From Magnetococcales bacterium (lineage in GTDB: Bacteria > Pseudomonadota > Magnetococcia > Magnetococcales > DC0425bin3): a stretch of DNA of 64,000 nucleotides. The position numbers and the translations under genes were made by a program. The notes beneath the pieces were generated by a model, which was not told the origin of the DNA, did not search any database, and was given only the letters and a program-made list of their open reading frames with translations. The stretch covers positions 1 through 64,000 of the forward strand of contig JADGBZ010000009.1 in the NCBI GenBank assembly GCA_015231175.1, read 5' to 3'. Positions 40,948-49,097 of the stretch are shown here, one piece after another; position 1 is the stretch's first letter; each line of letters opens with the position of its first letter.

Positions 40948-42302
40948 TGGCCAAACCCCCACTGGAGAGCCACCGATGCAGAGACCCGATCGAAGGCATT
41001 GATGGGCACATTGGAATCACTGTGTATATACGAAACCTTGGGTAGCAGACTGAAAGATTTGTCGATCGTATAGGTCGCACTCAGGGTTGCCTGCACTTGA
41101 TTGTCAGTCCGGCGTTGGTAGTAGAGATTCTCCATGTCTGGATGGTAGCGATACTCGTAACCGACATTGCCGGCAAAGGACCAGGTGGGGTCAAGATACA
41201 TGGCCGTCCCCAACGTGAGCCCGGCAAAACGGAACCCCGCCTCGGGGGAAAGCGTGTCCTTGGCCATCTCCCTGCCGCCCGTCAAAAGCTGGTAATACGT
41301 GAACCGGCTCTCCGGAGCCTTGTAGGTGTGGGTAAGCCCCAGGGCAAGACGATTGGTATCCGCAGGATGGTAATCAGGAAAGGTGGTATCCAGAAATTGC
41401 ACATAAGAGGCCAGGGACTGTTTCTCGTTGAGAGGCTTGGCCACGTTGACCTGCGCACCCCAATAACGCTGGAAGAGCGTATCCTCCAAAAAATAGTTCT
41501 GGACATACCCCACGGGCGTGACGGTCACGTCACCGAAGGTCAGCGCCACTCCGGCATAGGCGTTACCATACCCCTCTTCCTTGTCCTTGCGCTGCCAATC
41601 CTTGGTTTGATAAAGGCTCAACCCCCCGATCAGGGTTCTGGACGGATCCAGGGTGTGAGAAATGGCCAACACCCCGCTCAGGGAGTTGACCCAATCGGGG
41701 TGCGATTCGGCTTTGCCCAGAGAGATGGGATAGGTGCTGGAAATGGCCGGAATGATATAGACCCCATCGTTGGGGCCGGAGGTGATGTTGTTGTCCCGAC
41801 CTATACTGGCCTGAATACTCCCCGAGACCTTGGTCTTGCTGGGTGCAGGAGCGGCAGCAGCAGCCGGCGCAGGAGCGATCATCTCCTGCCACTCCCGCGT
41901 CAACACCGGAGAGAGGCGGTCCAGATGCAAATTGGCAGCCTCGGCCAAGGCCCGGGTCGTCTCCCCGGACCGATACAGCGACATGGCCAATAACAAACGG
42001 GCAGTCTCGTTGCCGGGTTCATACATCAGGAGCCGCTCCAAAGGAAACATCGCCGCCCCATAATCCTTGAGGTGGTATTGCACCGACCCCAACACCAGGT
42101 CAAAAGCCGGATTCCCCACATGCTTCTCCTCCAGGGGAGTCAACACAACCAGGGCCTGGGCATACTCTCCGGCGTATAGATGGTCCAGGGCCGCTTGCCA
42201 GGGCAGCCCCCCTTTCCCCCCCGCCCGAAGTTGCCCCGGAAGAGCGACCAGAAAAGCGAAAACCATGACTCTCTTCGCCATCATCGTCTTGGTAAAAATC
42301 AT
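40944..42302 (-). CDS. Outer-membrane beta-barrel protein with N-terminal TPRs (SLAM-like layout)
   Basis: 452 residues from ATG 42302, which opens a signal peptide (MIFTKTMMAKRVMVFAFLVA, cleavage near LRA). Residues about 30-150 contain TPRs (LYAGEYAQALVVLTPLEEKH, YGAAMFPLERLLMYEP). An Ala/Pro linker at 165-175 leads into a barrel region of alternating strands (GSIQASIGRDNNITSG, TVTPVGYVQNYFLEDTLFQ, FTYYQLLTGGREM) that ends in an aromatic terminal strand, ASVALQWGFGQ. The TPR-plus-barrel layout is that of surface lipoprotein assembly modulators. It overlaps the FecR/collagen gene by four bases and may help move that protein to the surface. Confidence 0.75.
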   Translation of the reverse strand: MIFTKTMMAKRVMVFAFLVALPGQLRAGGKGGLPWQAALDHLYAGEYAQALVVLTPLEEKHVGNPAFDLVLGSVQYHLKDYGAAMFPLERLLMYEPGNETARLLLAMSLYRSGETTRALAEAANLHLDRLSPVLTREWQEMIAPAPAAAAAPAPSKTKVSGSIQASIGRDNNITSGPNDGVYIIPAISSTYPISLGKAESHPDWVNSLSGVLAISHTLDPSRTLIGGLSLYQTKDWQRKDKEEGYGNAYAGVALTFGDVTVTPVGYVQNYFLEDTLFQRYWGAQVNVAKPLNEKQSLASYVQFLDTTFPDYHPADTNRLALGLTHTYKAPESRFTYYQLLTGGREMAKDTLSPEAGFRFAGLTLGTAMYLDPTWSFAGNVGYEYRYHPDMENLYYQRRTDNQVQATLSATYTIDKSFSLLPKVSYIHSDSNVPINAFDRVSASVALQWGFGQ

Positions 42303-42545
42303 GACACCCCCACCATTGCATGACAAACACCGGTACCGGTCACCTGCGGGCAACCAGCATCGATCAACCGACTTCGTCCGTTTGCGATTTCCATCCTTGG
42401 CCGAATCCTGTCGGAAAAGCCACGGAACAACCAAGTCCGGAATTGGACCCGACACCTAAACCATACCCCTGCAAAACGCAAGGTTTTTTGGTCAGGAAAC
42501 TCACGCAAAGCTCACGACCACCTCCATGTAATACCGCTGGCAGAT

Positions 42546-42872
42546 TCAAGCCCCAGGCCACCAACCCGACCCTCCTCCTCCATCAATGCTGAAATAGAGC
42601 TCAAACTTGGCCGTGGCCAATATTTTCCGCACAAACGGGCCACAGTTGACCAGATGAATCCTGGCCTTCTCCTCGCCGCAATGGTTGCGCAACATGAGGA
42701 GCATGCCCAAGGCCGAACTGTCAAACAATGACACATCCTGAAAATCAATAACATAAGTCAATCCGGGATCACGCTGTTGGTAACACTCCCGAAACGCATT
42801 ACTCAGCCTGAAGTTAAACTCTGCCGGCAAGCGCAGCACCACTTGCTCTTTCGACTCCTCCACCACAATCAC
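42546..42872 (-). CDS. STAS-domain anti-sigma-factor-antagonist-like protein
   Basis: 108 residues from a GTG start with a G-run upstream. VVLRLPAEFNFRLSNAF, YVIDFQDVSLFDSSALGMLLML and ARIHLVNCGPFVRKIL form a STAS fold; the Ser in FDSSALG is at the phosphorylation position of anti-anti-sigma factors. It could be a switch in a partner-kinase/phosphatase pathway; the SpoIIE-type phosphatase at 49098 is a possible partner elsewhere in the window. It follows the MaoC-SDR gene by 15 bases. Confidence 0.83.
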   Translation of the reverse strand: MIVVEESKEQVVLRLPAEFNFRLSNAFRECYQQRDPGLTYVIDFQDVSLFDSSALGMLLMLRNHCGEEKARIHLVNCGPFVRKILATAKFELYFSIDGGGGSGWWPGA

Positions 42873-42887
42873 AACATCACCCCCCCC

Positions 42888-44432
42888 TCATCCTGTTGAC
42901 ACGGCGTCCTGTAGGGTGTGAGTCGGCATCGCATGCATCGCCTCGACCACCCGCAGCATCTCCGGCAATGGCGCTGCCACCGGACGTTGGATCAATCCCA
43001 CCGTCTGGTCCGTCGCCAGACGCGGCAAGCGGCACGTCAAAATGCGCAAACCCGGCATATTCCGAGCCATATGCCGGCACAAAACCTCACCGGCGGCTTT
43101 TGCGATGATATACTCGACATGTTCGCGCGGCAGTTGCTCCACAAATATGCTTGATGGGTAGAATACACTCAGATCACCGGATATTTTTTTTCGCAACATC
43201 CCTACGAGCCGGACAAAATCTGTGACAAATATTTTGTTGAAACGCGCCAGGCGAAGCGGGTCAAACGTGCCCCCCCCCCCTCCGCCAACCGTGGGAGCGG
43301 CAAAATAGTAGAGATGGGTGGGTGAGACATGGGCCAACAAGTCAGTCATGGCTGCGTCCGGTTGCTCCACATCCAGCGCCACTATCCGCCCTCTTCCACC
43401 CCAGGTCAGGATCTCCTCGACCACACGCCTGGCATCAGCAAGACCCCGCGCATGGGTGACAATCACCTCGCCACCACCTGCCGCAATGATTTTTGCGGTC
43501 ATCTCGCCAAGCCCACGCGAACCCCCCACAATCAAAGCCACCTGACCAGCAAAAGATCCGGGCGGCACCTGGGCAGCGACATCCCCCATCAACGCCTGTG
43601 CCACCGGGGCCGGACGCACAAAAGCCACCAACCGACCCGCCATGCCTCCCCCCCGGACAGCCATGTGCAACGGGGCCTGCGGCACACTGTGCCGCTCCAC
43701 CTGCCAGGCGATGCCAGGTGATGTCTCCGCACCATCCAGGCGTATATCCACACCGGAAAACAGCGCATGCAACCCGGGACAAAACATCCCCACCAAACGC
43801 GAAAAACCCAACAGAGTGGCCACCACGTGCATCCCCAACACCCGACACGCATCCGGAAATGCACCCTGGATATCCCCAGGCAGGGCCAACAGCGGCAAAT
43901 AACCGGTCGCACCCTTCAACTCGGCGAAAGCATGTTGCTCGGGCAAAGCCCGTTCTGGCCGCGCCGGAACAAAACCAACCTCCAGAGCGGCACTCTCCCC
44001 ACAGGTCAGCAGAAGAGTCATGACGGTATCGTCACCCCGCTGGACTGCCAAACGCCTCTCCTGCCCCTCCGCCGTCTCCACCCTCAGGGCAAGATGCTCC
44101 CCGGTCAAAACCGGACGCGGAAAGGCCACCGCCATGGCGACAGGAGAAACTCCACCAGCCGCACACCAGACATCCAACGCCCAGGCCAAAAGATACATGC
44201 CATGGACAATCACCTCCCCGGTCAATAACCGGCGGGCGGCGACGGCATCCACATGAATCGGGTTCCAGTCGCCGGAAGCCGCCGCAAACCACATCAAATC
44301 TTCCGGGGCAAAATGGCGATGGGCCAGTGTCCCTGGCGGACAGATCGCCACAGAACCGGAACAAGGATCCGGGAGAAAAGAGTGCGCCTCGATCCCCGAC
44401 GGGGTTTGGAGCTGAGACCTGTCAAAGTCCAT
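42888..44432 (-). CDS. MaoC-like hydratase fused to short-chain dehydrogenase/reductase
   Basis: 514 residues from ATG 44432 (MDFDRSQLQTPSG), with AAGG nine bases upstream; the longer open frame is unlikely. Residues about 45-160 are a MaoC hot-dog domain: FAAASGDWNPIHVDAVAARR with the catalytic Asp/His and VIVHGMYLLAW. The SDR domain begins near 285: ALIVGGSRGLGEMTAKII for NADP, SVFYPSSIF for the active Ser and HVEYIIAKAAGE for Tyr-x3-Lys. The pair resembles hydratase/ketoreductase chemistry on acyl chains. An 11-base C run at 43270-43280 encodes a Gly tract within the SDR part and is a potential slippage site. Confidence 0.82.
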   Translation of the reverse strand: MDFDRSQLQTPSGIEAHSFLPDPCSGSVAICPPGTLAHRHFAPEDLMWFAAASGDWNPIHVDAVAARRLLTGEVIVHGMYLLAWALDVWCAAGGVSPVAMAVAFPRPVLTGEHLALRVETAEGQERRLAVQRGDDTVMTLLLTCGESAALEVGFVPARPERALPEQHAFAELKGATGYLPLLALPGDIQGAFPDACRVLGMHVVATLLGFSRLVGMFCPGLHALFSGVDIRLDGAETSPGIAWQVERHSVPQAPLHMAVRGGGMAGRLVAFVRPAPVAQALMGDVAAQVPPGSFAGQVALIVGGSRGLGEMTAKIIAAGGGEVIVTHARGLADARRVVEEILTWGGRGRIVALDVEQPDAAMTDLLAHVSPTHLYYFAAPTVGGGGGGTFDPLRLARFNKIFVTDFVRLVGMLRKKISGDLSVFYPSSIFVEQLPREHVEYIIAKAAGEVLCRHMARNMPGLRILTCRLPRLATDQTVGLIQRPVAAPLPEMLRVVEAMHAMPTHTLQDAVSTG

Positions 44433-44686
44433 CGTGTCGAACCTTTTGGCCAAGGAAGCTGAACAGCCCTGACAATTCCATCCTCCATGGATGAATCTGC
44501 CAGCGCTATCCCACCAAAAATCTGAGGAAAGAGGGCGCACTCCACAAGTGAAACGATACGGCTTCCAGCTCCAGAATTCAAGATGCACATGTTACACTCC
44601 ATCCTCGCCATCAGGATGCTTGGCGGCTTGATACTGTCTCATGCAATCATCGTTGTGCTATAAAGGCCTCTCCGCTCCACCGAGGA

Positions 44687-45448
44687 TCAGAATGGGAATA
44701 ACCTTGTGGTGTCGCCCAAAGGCCTCCCGGCAAAGAGCTGCTGGGAAAGAGATTCTTCCCCGGAAGCACCATCCAGGAACAGGGGAGTGTCCAACAAGGG
44801 GGGAATGGTGTGGTGCGGCGTGGTTTTGCAGGCAGTGACCAGGATCAGGGCGACTGGATGGTTCGGACGCGGATGCACCCGAAACAAACGCCATGGGGTC
44901 AGGCCGTTGTGCGCCAACGTTGCTGCCATTTCGGCCCAGCGTTCCGGGCGATGCACCACATGACACTGACCGCCCGGACAAAGCAGATCCGCAGCACAGA
45001 GCACAAAATCCTGCAAGGTGGCCGTCATCTCGCAACGGGCCTGGGAACGCACCGGATCGGGGGAGAGCCGTCCCTCACCTGGCCGGAAGTAGGGAGGATT
45101 GAAAAAAACCTGGTGGTAGCTGCCGGAGGAAATAACCGGTGGTGGGCGCCGAACGTCGCCGGCCCAGGGCTGAATGGTTGCTGCAAGGTTGTTGCGCTGA
45201 ATGTTTTCCCGGGCGAGTTGCACGAGAACAGGTTGCAGTTCCAGGGCATCCACCAGAACGCCCGGGGAGCGATCCGCCACCACAAGGGATGCCGCTGCGC
45301 AACCAGCCCCCAGCTCCGCCAGGCGTTCCCCAGGTGTGGCTTGAACCAGGGCCGCCAATAAACGGCTGTCAACCGATGCCCCGGTACGTCGGCACAGGTC
45401 GCCACGTATCGTCAGACGGCGGGTCAGATTCCAAACCTTCTCTGGCAT
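44687..45448 (-). CDS. TrmN6-like tRNA adenine-N6 methyltransferase
   Basis: 253 residues from ATG 45448 (MPEKVWNLTRRLTIRGD), with AGAGGA five bases upstream. A Rossmann methyltransferase fold is visible: LAELGAGCAAASLVVADRSP as the SAM-binding motif I, VDALELQPVLVQLARENIQ as motif II, and FFNPPYFRPGE carrying the NPPY catalytic motif of N6-adenine methyltransferases. The family (YfiC/TrmN6) methylates A37 of tRNA-Val, and this is the likely but unproven role. Confidence 0.82.
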   Translation of the reverse strand: MPEKVWNLTRRLTIRGDLCRRTGASVDSRLLAALVQATPGERLAELGAGCAAASLVVADRSPGVLVDALELQPVLVQLARENIQRNNLAATIQPWAGDVRRPPPVISSGSYHQVFFNPPYFRPGEGRLSPDPVRSQARCEMTATLQDFVLCAADLLCPGGQCHVVHRPERWAEMAATLAHNGLTPWRLFRVHPRPNHPVALILVTACKTTPHHTIPPLLDTPLFLDGASGEESLSQQLFAGRPLGDTTRLFPF

Positions 45449-45575
45449 GTTTTTCCTCTTTTTCGCATGACTGATGGATGACAAAACAGACCATGGCAGG
45501 TAGAGTGGCTCGCTGGCGCTCTCCTTGAAAAGGCTTTTCTTGAAAAGGCGCTGGCCCGTTTTTCAATCGTCTTTT

Positions 45576-45722
45576 GTAACTACTCACCACCCGGCCACGA
45601 ATCGGGGTCCAGGGGGCTGGCTCCCTGGCAGGTCCAGGACAGAGTCCTGGTGGGGTTCGGGGCGAAGCCCTGACAAAGGCTTTTATGTCCAAGCTTTTCT
45701 TGCAAGAGTGGTGAATAGTTAC
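45576..45722 (-). mobile_element. MITE-like element with 15-bp inverted ends and 8-bp target duplication
   Basis: The best-preserved copy of the repeat family, 147 bp. The left end is GTAACTACTCACCAC and the right end GTGGTGAATAGTTAC, a 15-bp terminal inverted repeat with one mismatch. It is flanked on both sides by the identical octamer CGTCTTTT (45568-45575 and 45723-45730), a clear target-site duplication. The core holds the GC-rich palindromes and no gene. GTAA ends and 8-bp duplications are the hallmark of IS66-family transposition, so an IS66 transposase elsewhere probably moved it. It lies just upstream of cysQ. Confidence 0.88.
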
Positions 45723-45756
45723 CGTCTTTTTGGCAACTTGATCGGAAATGTGCCCC

Positions 45757-46578
45757 ATGTCTGTCAGCGAGACCGAATTATCGCGCATGGTTGATGCAGC
45801 CTGCCAGGCGGGGAGCGCTGCCATGCGTTACTTTCGCCTGGGACAACGGGTCTCCCAGGCCGCCGACGTGCGGGATAAGGGGTTTGACAACCCCCTGACC
45901 AACGCCGATCTGGAGGCCAACCGCATTCTGCACGACCTGCTTATCGCGGGGCGCCCCGATTGGGGGTGGCTCTCCGAAGAGACCGTCGATGATGCCTCTC
46001 GCCTGCAACATGAACGGGTCTGGGTGGTGGACCCCATCGATGGCACCAAGGAGTTCATCGCCGGCTTTCCCCAGTTTGCCGTGTCGATTGGATTGGTGGT
46101 GGCCGGTCAACCCGTGGCAGCCTGCATCTATAATCCGGCCAGTACGGAGTTGTTCACGGCCCGCCGGGGCGCCGGCGCCTGCCTCAATGGCAAACCCGTC
46201 CGCACCAGCGACCGGGACCAACTCCTGGGAGCAACCTGCCTGGCCAGCCGTTCCGAGACCCAACGGGGGGAGTGGGCGCCCTTTGAGACCGAGTTTCGTC
46301 TGACCACAATGGGCTCCATTGCCTACAAATTGGCGCTCGTTGCGGCGGGCCGTTATGATGTCACCTTTACCCTCTCACCCAAAAATGAGTGGGATTTTTG
46401 CGCCGGGCTCTTGTTGGTCGAAGAGGCCGGGGGGCGTGTCACCACGCGCGAGGGGGGCGCGTTTTCGTTCAACCAGATCAAAAGCCGTACCAACTCCCTG
46501 CTTGCCAGCAATGGCCGGCTGCATGCGTCCTTGCTGGAACGGCTGGGTTCAGTGCCATTGGTACCGGATTGGCAGTGA
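45757..46578 (+). CDS. cysQ: 3'(2'),5'-bisphosphate nucleotidase / inositol-phosphatase family
   Basis: 273 residues from ATG 45757, 34 bases after the mobile element; ATG 45748 is an alternative. Metal-binding motifs of the Li+-sensitive phosphatase family are complete: LSEETVDD (Glu), WVVDPIDGTKEFI (DPxDGT) and NEWDFCAGLLLVEEAGG (WD near the C-terminus). CysQ removes PAP, the product of PAPS-dependent sulfation, and could serve the sulfotransferase in this window. The kinase gene follows after 41 bases. Confidence 0.85.
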   Translation: MSVSETELSRMVDAACQAGSAAMRYFRLGQRVSQAADVRDKGFDNPLTNADLEANRILHDLLIAGRPDWGWLSEETVDDASRLQHERVWVVDPIDGTKEFIAGFPQFAVSIGLVVAGQPVAACIYNPASTELFTARRGAGACLNGKPVRTSDRDQLLGATCLASRSETQRGEWAPFETEFRLTTMGSIAYKLALVAAGRYDVTFTLSPKNEWDFCAGLLLVEEAGGRVTTREGGAFSFNQIKSRTNSLLASNGRLHASLLERLGSVPLVPDWQ

Positions 46579-46619
46579 AGCCGCTCCATCAATTCTTTTG
46601 CTCGGAAGGGATGACCACC

Positions 46620-47600
46620 ATGACCCAGTATCACGTTTATGGCGTCGGACATGCGTTGGTTGACATGGAACTGGAGGTGGATAACCCGTTTTTGGCCCGC
46701 ATGGGTTTGGAAAAGGGTACCATGACCCTGGTGAATGAAAAAAAACAGGAGGAACTTCTGTGCGCCCTGCCCAAAGCGCCGGTGCGGCGTTCGTGTGGAG
46801 GATCCGCCGCCAATACGGTGATCGGCGTGGCGCAGTTTGGCGGACGGGCTTTTCACTCCTGTCGGGTGGCCGGGGATGAGGCGGGCGCTTTCTATGCCCA
46901 GGATCTGCATGCCAACGGCGTGGACAACACCCTGGACCACACCGGTCCGGGTGCCACGGGTCGTTGTCTGGTCTTCATCACCCCGGATGCCGAACGAACC
47001 ATGTGTACGCATCTGGGTATCTCCGAACAAATCACCCCAACATCCCTGGTTCCTGAGCGCCTGGCAGCCTCCGCCTTCCTCTACGTCGAAGGCTACCTGA
47101 TCTCCTCCCCAACAGCCTTGCAAACAGCTTTGGCGGCCATCGCCCTGGCACGCCAACATGCAGTGCAGGTTGCCGTGACCTTTTCCGATGTCAGCATGGT
47201 GCGCTATTTCCGTCCCGGGGTGGAGGCCCTGCTCCAGGGAGGGGTTGATCTTATTTTTTGTAACGAAAACGAGGCTCTGGAATTTTCTGCGACAAGCGAT
47301 GTCAACCAGGCTGCGCGGCAGTTGCGAAGTGTGACCCACTCGTTGGTCATCACCCGGGGTAGCCAGGGCGCCCTGATCGATGACGGTGACGGGCCCGTGT
47401 CGATACCAGGACGGGTCGTGCAGCCCGTCGATACCAATGGGGCAGGAGATCTTTTTGCCGGTGCCTACCTCTATGGCATCACGCAGGGGATGGCGGCTGC
47501 CGAGGCTGCCCGCCTCGCCTGCCATGCGGCTTCGGTTTTGGTGACCCACTTCGGGGCCCGACTGGCGCCGGGGCAAGCCCAGGATATATTGCGGATGTGA
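46620..47600 (+). CDS. PfkB-family carbohydrate/nucleoside kinase (adenosine-kinase-like)
   Basis: 326 residues from ATG 46620 (MTQYHVYGVGHALVDMELE); ATG 46611 is possible. Both PfkB signatures are visible: RSCGGSAANTVIGVAQFGG near residue 57 and PVDTNGAGDLFAGAYLYGI near 275 with the catalytic Asp. The N-terminal GVGHALVDME and the FITPDAERTMCTHLG segment resemble the adenosine-kinase-like branch. It phosphorylates a sugar or nucleoside with ATP; the exact substrate is undecided. Confidence 0.85.
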   Translation: MTQYHVYGVGHALVDMELEVDNPFLARMGLEKGTMTLVNEKKQEELLCALPKAPVRRSCGGSAANTVIGVAQFGGRAFHSCRVAGDEAGAFYAQDLHANGVDNTLDHTGPGATGRCLVFITPDAERTMCTHLGISEQITPTSLVPERLAASAFLYVEGYLISSPTALQTALAAIALARQHAVQVAVTFSDVSMVRYFRPGVEALLQGGVDLIFCNENEALEFSATSDVNQAARQLRSVTHSLVITRGSQGALIDDGDGPVSIPGRVVQPVDTNGAGDLFAGAYLYGITQGMAAAEAARLACHAASVLVTHFGARLAPGQAQDILRM

Positions 47601-48043
47601 AACGGGTTTTTCTGAAACACCTGGAACACCCGTGGAGAATATCAACTCGATCGATGCTGGGAGAAAAAGTGGGTAGGAACCGTACAAGATTCCGTGCGGC
47701 AGCACTCTTTATGATTCTCGTGATTGCAGGAATTCTATTTCTCTACATCGATGGAAATATGGACGACGTTCTTTCCGAGGGTGATATACATATTTTCAAG
47801 ACGTTTCCTCTTGATCATATCTGTCAAAATCACGATACATTTAATAATGAAATCAATTATCTAGAATGTATTCATGACAAAATAAATCTGCACCTTAACG
47901 ATGTATGCAACACAGACGCTTTGTTGCAAAATAAAAATTTGCTTATACTTTACGGCATATATTCCAGACATGGCCATTTTTATTCGTCGATATTCAATAT
48001 CTCTTCGGAATTTTCATGGCGGCAAATATTGTATAATTTTTAA
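47597..48043 (+). CDS. AT-rich hypothetical membrane-anchored protein
   Basis: 148 residues if started at the GTG overlapping the kinase stop; a GTG at 47669 with GGGAG upstream is an alternative. A single membrane segment (AALFMILVIAGILFLYIDG) is followed by about 95 Asn/Ile/His-rich residues with four Cys (DHICQNHDTF, YLECIHDKI, NDVCNTD). Codon and base use from about 47740 to 48040 is far more AT-rich than the rest of the window, suggesting foreign origin. Family not recognised; it may be a small periplasmic-facing protein. Confidence 0.45.
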   Translation: MKRVFLKHLEHPWRISTRSMLGEKVGRNRTRFRAAALFMILVIAGILFLYIDGNMDDVLSEGDIHIFKTFPLDHICQNHDTFNNEINYLECIHDKINLHLNDVCNTDALLQNKNLLILYGIYSRHGHFYSSIFNISSEFSWRQILYNF

Positions 48044-48089
48044 CAAACCATCCAACTCCGCTCAAAACTCTCCCTGGAGGGGTACTGAC

Positions 48090-48875
48090 ATGAAGAGGCC
48101 TCAACCAGCAGTCCAGGAAACACCCCATCTCTCCCTGGAGGATCGTCGGGGTCTTTATCGTACCATCCTTGGGCGAAGGGACGTGCGGGGGGAGTTTCTG
48201 CCCGATCCGATTCCCGATGCCGTGCTGAGCCGGATCCTGGTAGCGGCCCACCACGCCCCCTCGGTAGGATTCATGCAGCCATGGAACTTTCTTGTTATAA
48301 CAGATCCTGCGGTCAAAAATCGCGTACATGAAGCCTTTCAAACCGCCCATGCCGAGGCAGCAAAGCTCTTTGCCGGTGAAAGGGGCGATCTTTATCGTTC
48401 CCTCAAGCTGGAAGGCATCCGTGAGGCTCCCGTCAATATTTGCGTCACCTGCGACCGTGACCGGGCCGGACCGGTGGTCATCGGACGCACCAACGACCGT
48501 CGCATGGATCTCTACAGCAGCGCTTGCTGCGTGCAAAACCTCTGGCTGGCAGCCCGGTCAGAAGGAGTCGGAGTCGGTTGGGTGAGCATCGTGCATCCCG
48601 AAGCGCTGCACGCTGCCCTGGGCATTCCTCCGGCTATCGTGCCCATCGCCTATCTTTGCCTCGGCTGGGTGGCCCGATTCTTCGCACGTCCGGAGTTGGA
48701 GAGCGCCGGATGGCTGCCGCGCCTGCCCCTGGATGAACTGATCAGCTTCAACCACTGGGATCGCAAGGCTGATCCCAGTGGTCACGCCCTCCTGGAACAG
48801 GTGCGGGAAGACATGGAGGCAGTCAAGAGTGGCGCATTCGTCCCCCGACGCCTGGACGCCAACGATGAAACATGA
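48090..48875 (+). CDS. bluB: 5,6-dimethylbenzimidazole synthase (BluB)
   Basis: 261 residues from ATG 48090, with GGAGGGG seven bases upstream; a longer frame upstream belongs to AT-rich non-homologous sequence. The BluB form of the nitroreductase fold is clear: YRTILGRRDVRGEFLPDPIP, HHAPSVGFMQPWNFLVI, YSSACCVQNLWLAARSEGVG and GWVSIVHPEALHAALGIP. BluB converts reduced FMN to the lower ligand of vitamin B12. No other cobalamin gene is in the window. Confidence 0.92.
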   Translation: MKRPQPAVQETPHLSLEDRRGLYRTILGRRDVRGEFLPDPIPDAVLSRILVAAHHAPSVGFMQPWNFLVITDPAVKNRVHEAFQTAHAEAAKLFAGERGDLYRSLKLEGIREAPVNICVTCDRDRAGPVVIGRTNDRRMDLYSSACCVQNLWLAARSEGVGVGWVSIVHPEALHAALGIPPAIVPIAYLCLGWVARFFARPELESAGWLPRLPLDELISFNHWDRKADPSGHALLEQVREDMEAVKSGAFVPRRLDANDET

Positions 48876-48883
48876 CGACCAAG

Positions 48884-48928
48884 AAAGGCCTTGACATGAA
48901 AGGCCTTGACATGAAAGGCCTTGACATG
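48884..48928 (+). repeat. Three tandem 15-bp units AAAGGCCTTGACATG
   Basis: Three perfect copies occupy 48884-48898, 48899-48913 and 48914-48928; a fourth, diverging unit starts the neighbouring intergenic repeat. Each unit contains TTGACA, the consensus -35 hexamer. The unit derives from the outer part of the repeat family (GGACATGAAAGCC). Confidence 0.9.
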
Positions 48929-49037
48929 AAAGGCCTTTGTCAGGGCTTCGCCCCGAACCCCACCAGGGCGCTGCCCTGGACCCGCCAGGGAGCCAGCCCC
49001 CTGGACCCCGATTCGTTGCCGGGCGCTCAATGGTTAC
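48929..49037 (+). repeat. Intergenic repeat copy
   Basis: Plus-oriented full core from AAAGGCCTTTGTCAGGG to CCCCGATTCG, with a decayed right terminus CTCAATGGTTAC ending at 49037. It sits between the convergent bluB and receiver-phosphatase genes. Confidence 0.8.
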
Positions 49038-49097
49038 TGTCATGGGGTGTCTGAACGATTACCCTGGCCCCCGGTTCCTGCCTGGTGTCGATGCTTT

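Noticed and set aside
48884-49037. Possible CRISPR array
   Set aside because: The 15-mers are adjacent without spacers, and the 24-mers at 39153 are coding tandem repeats; no cas genes are present.
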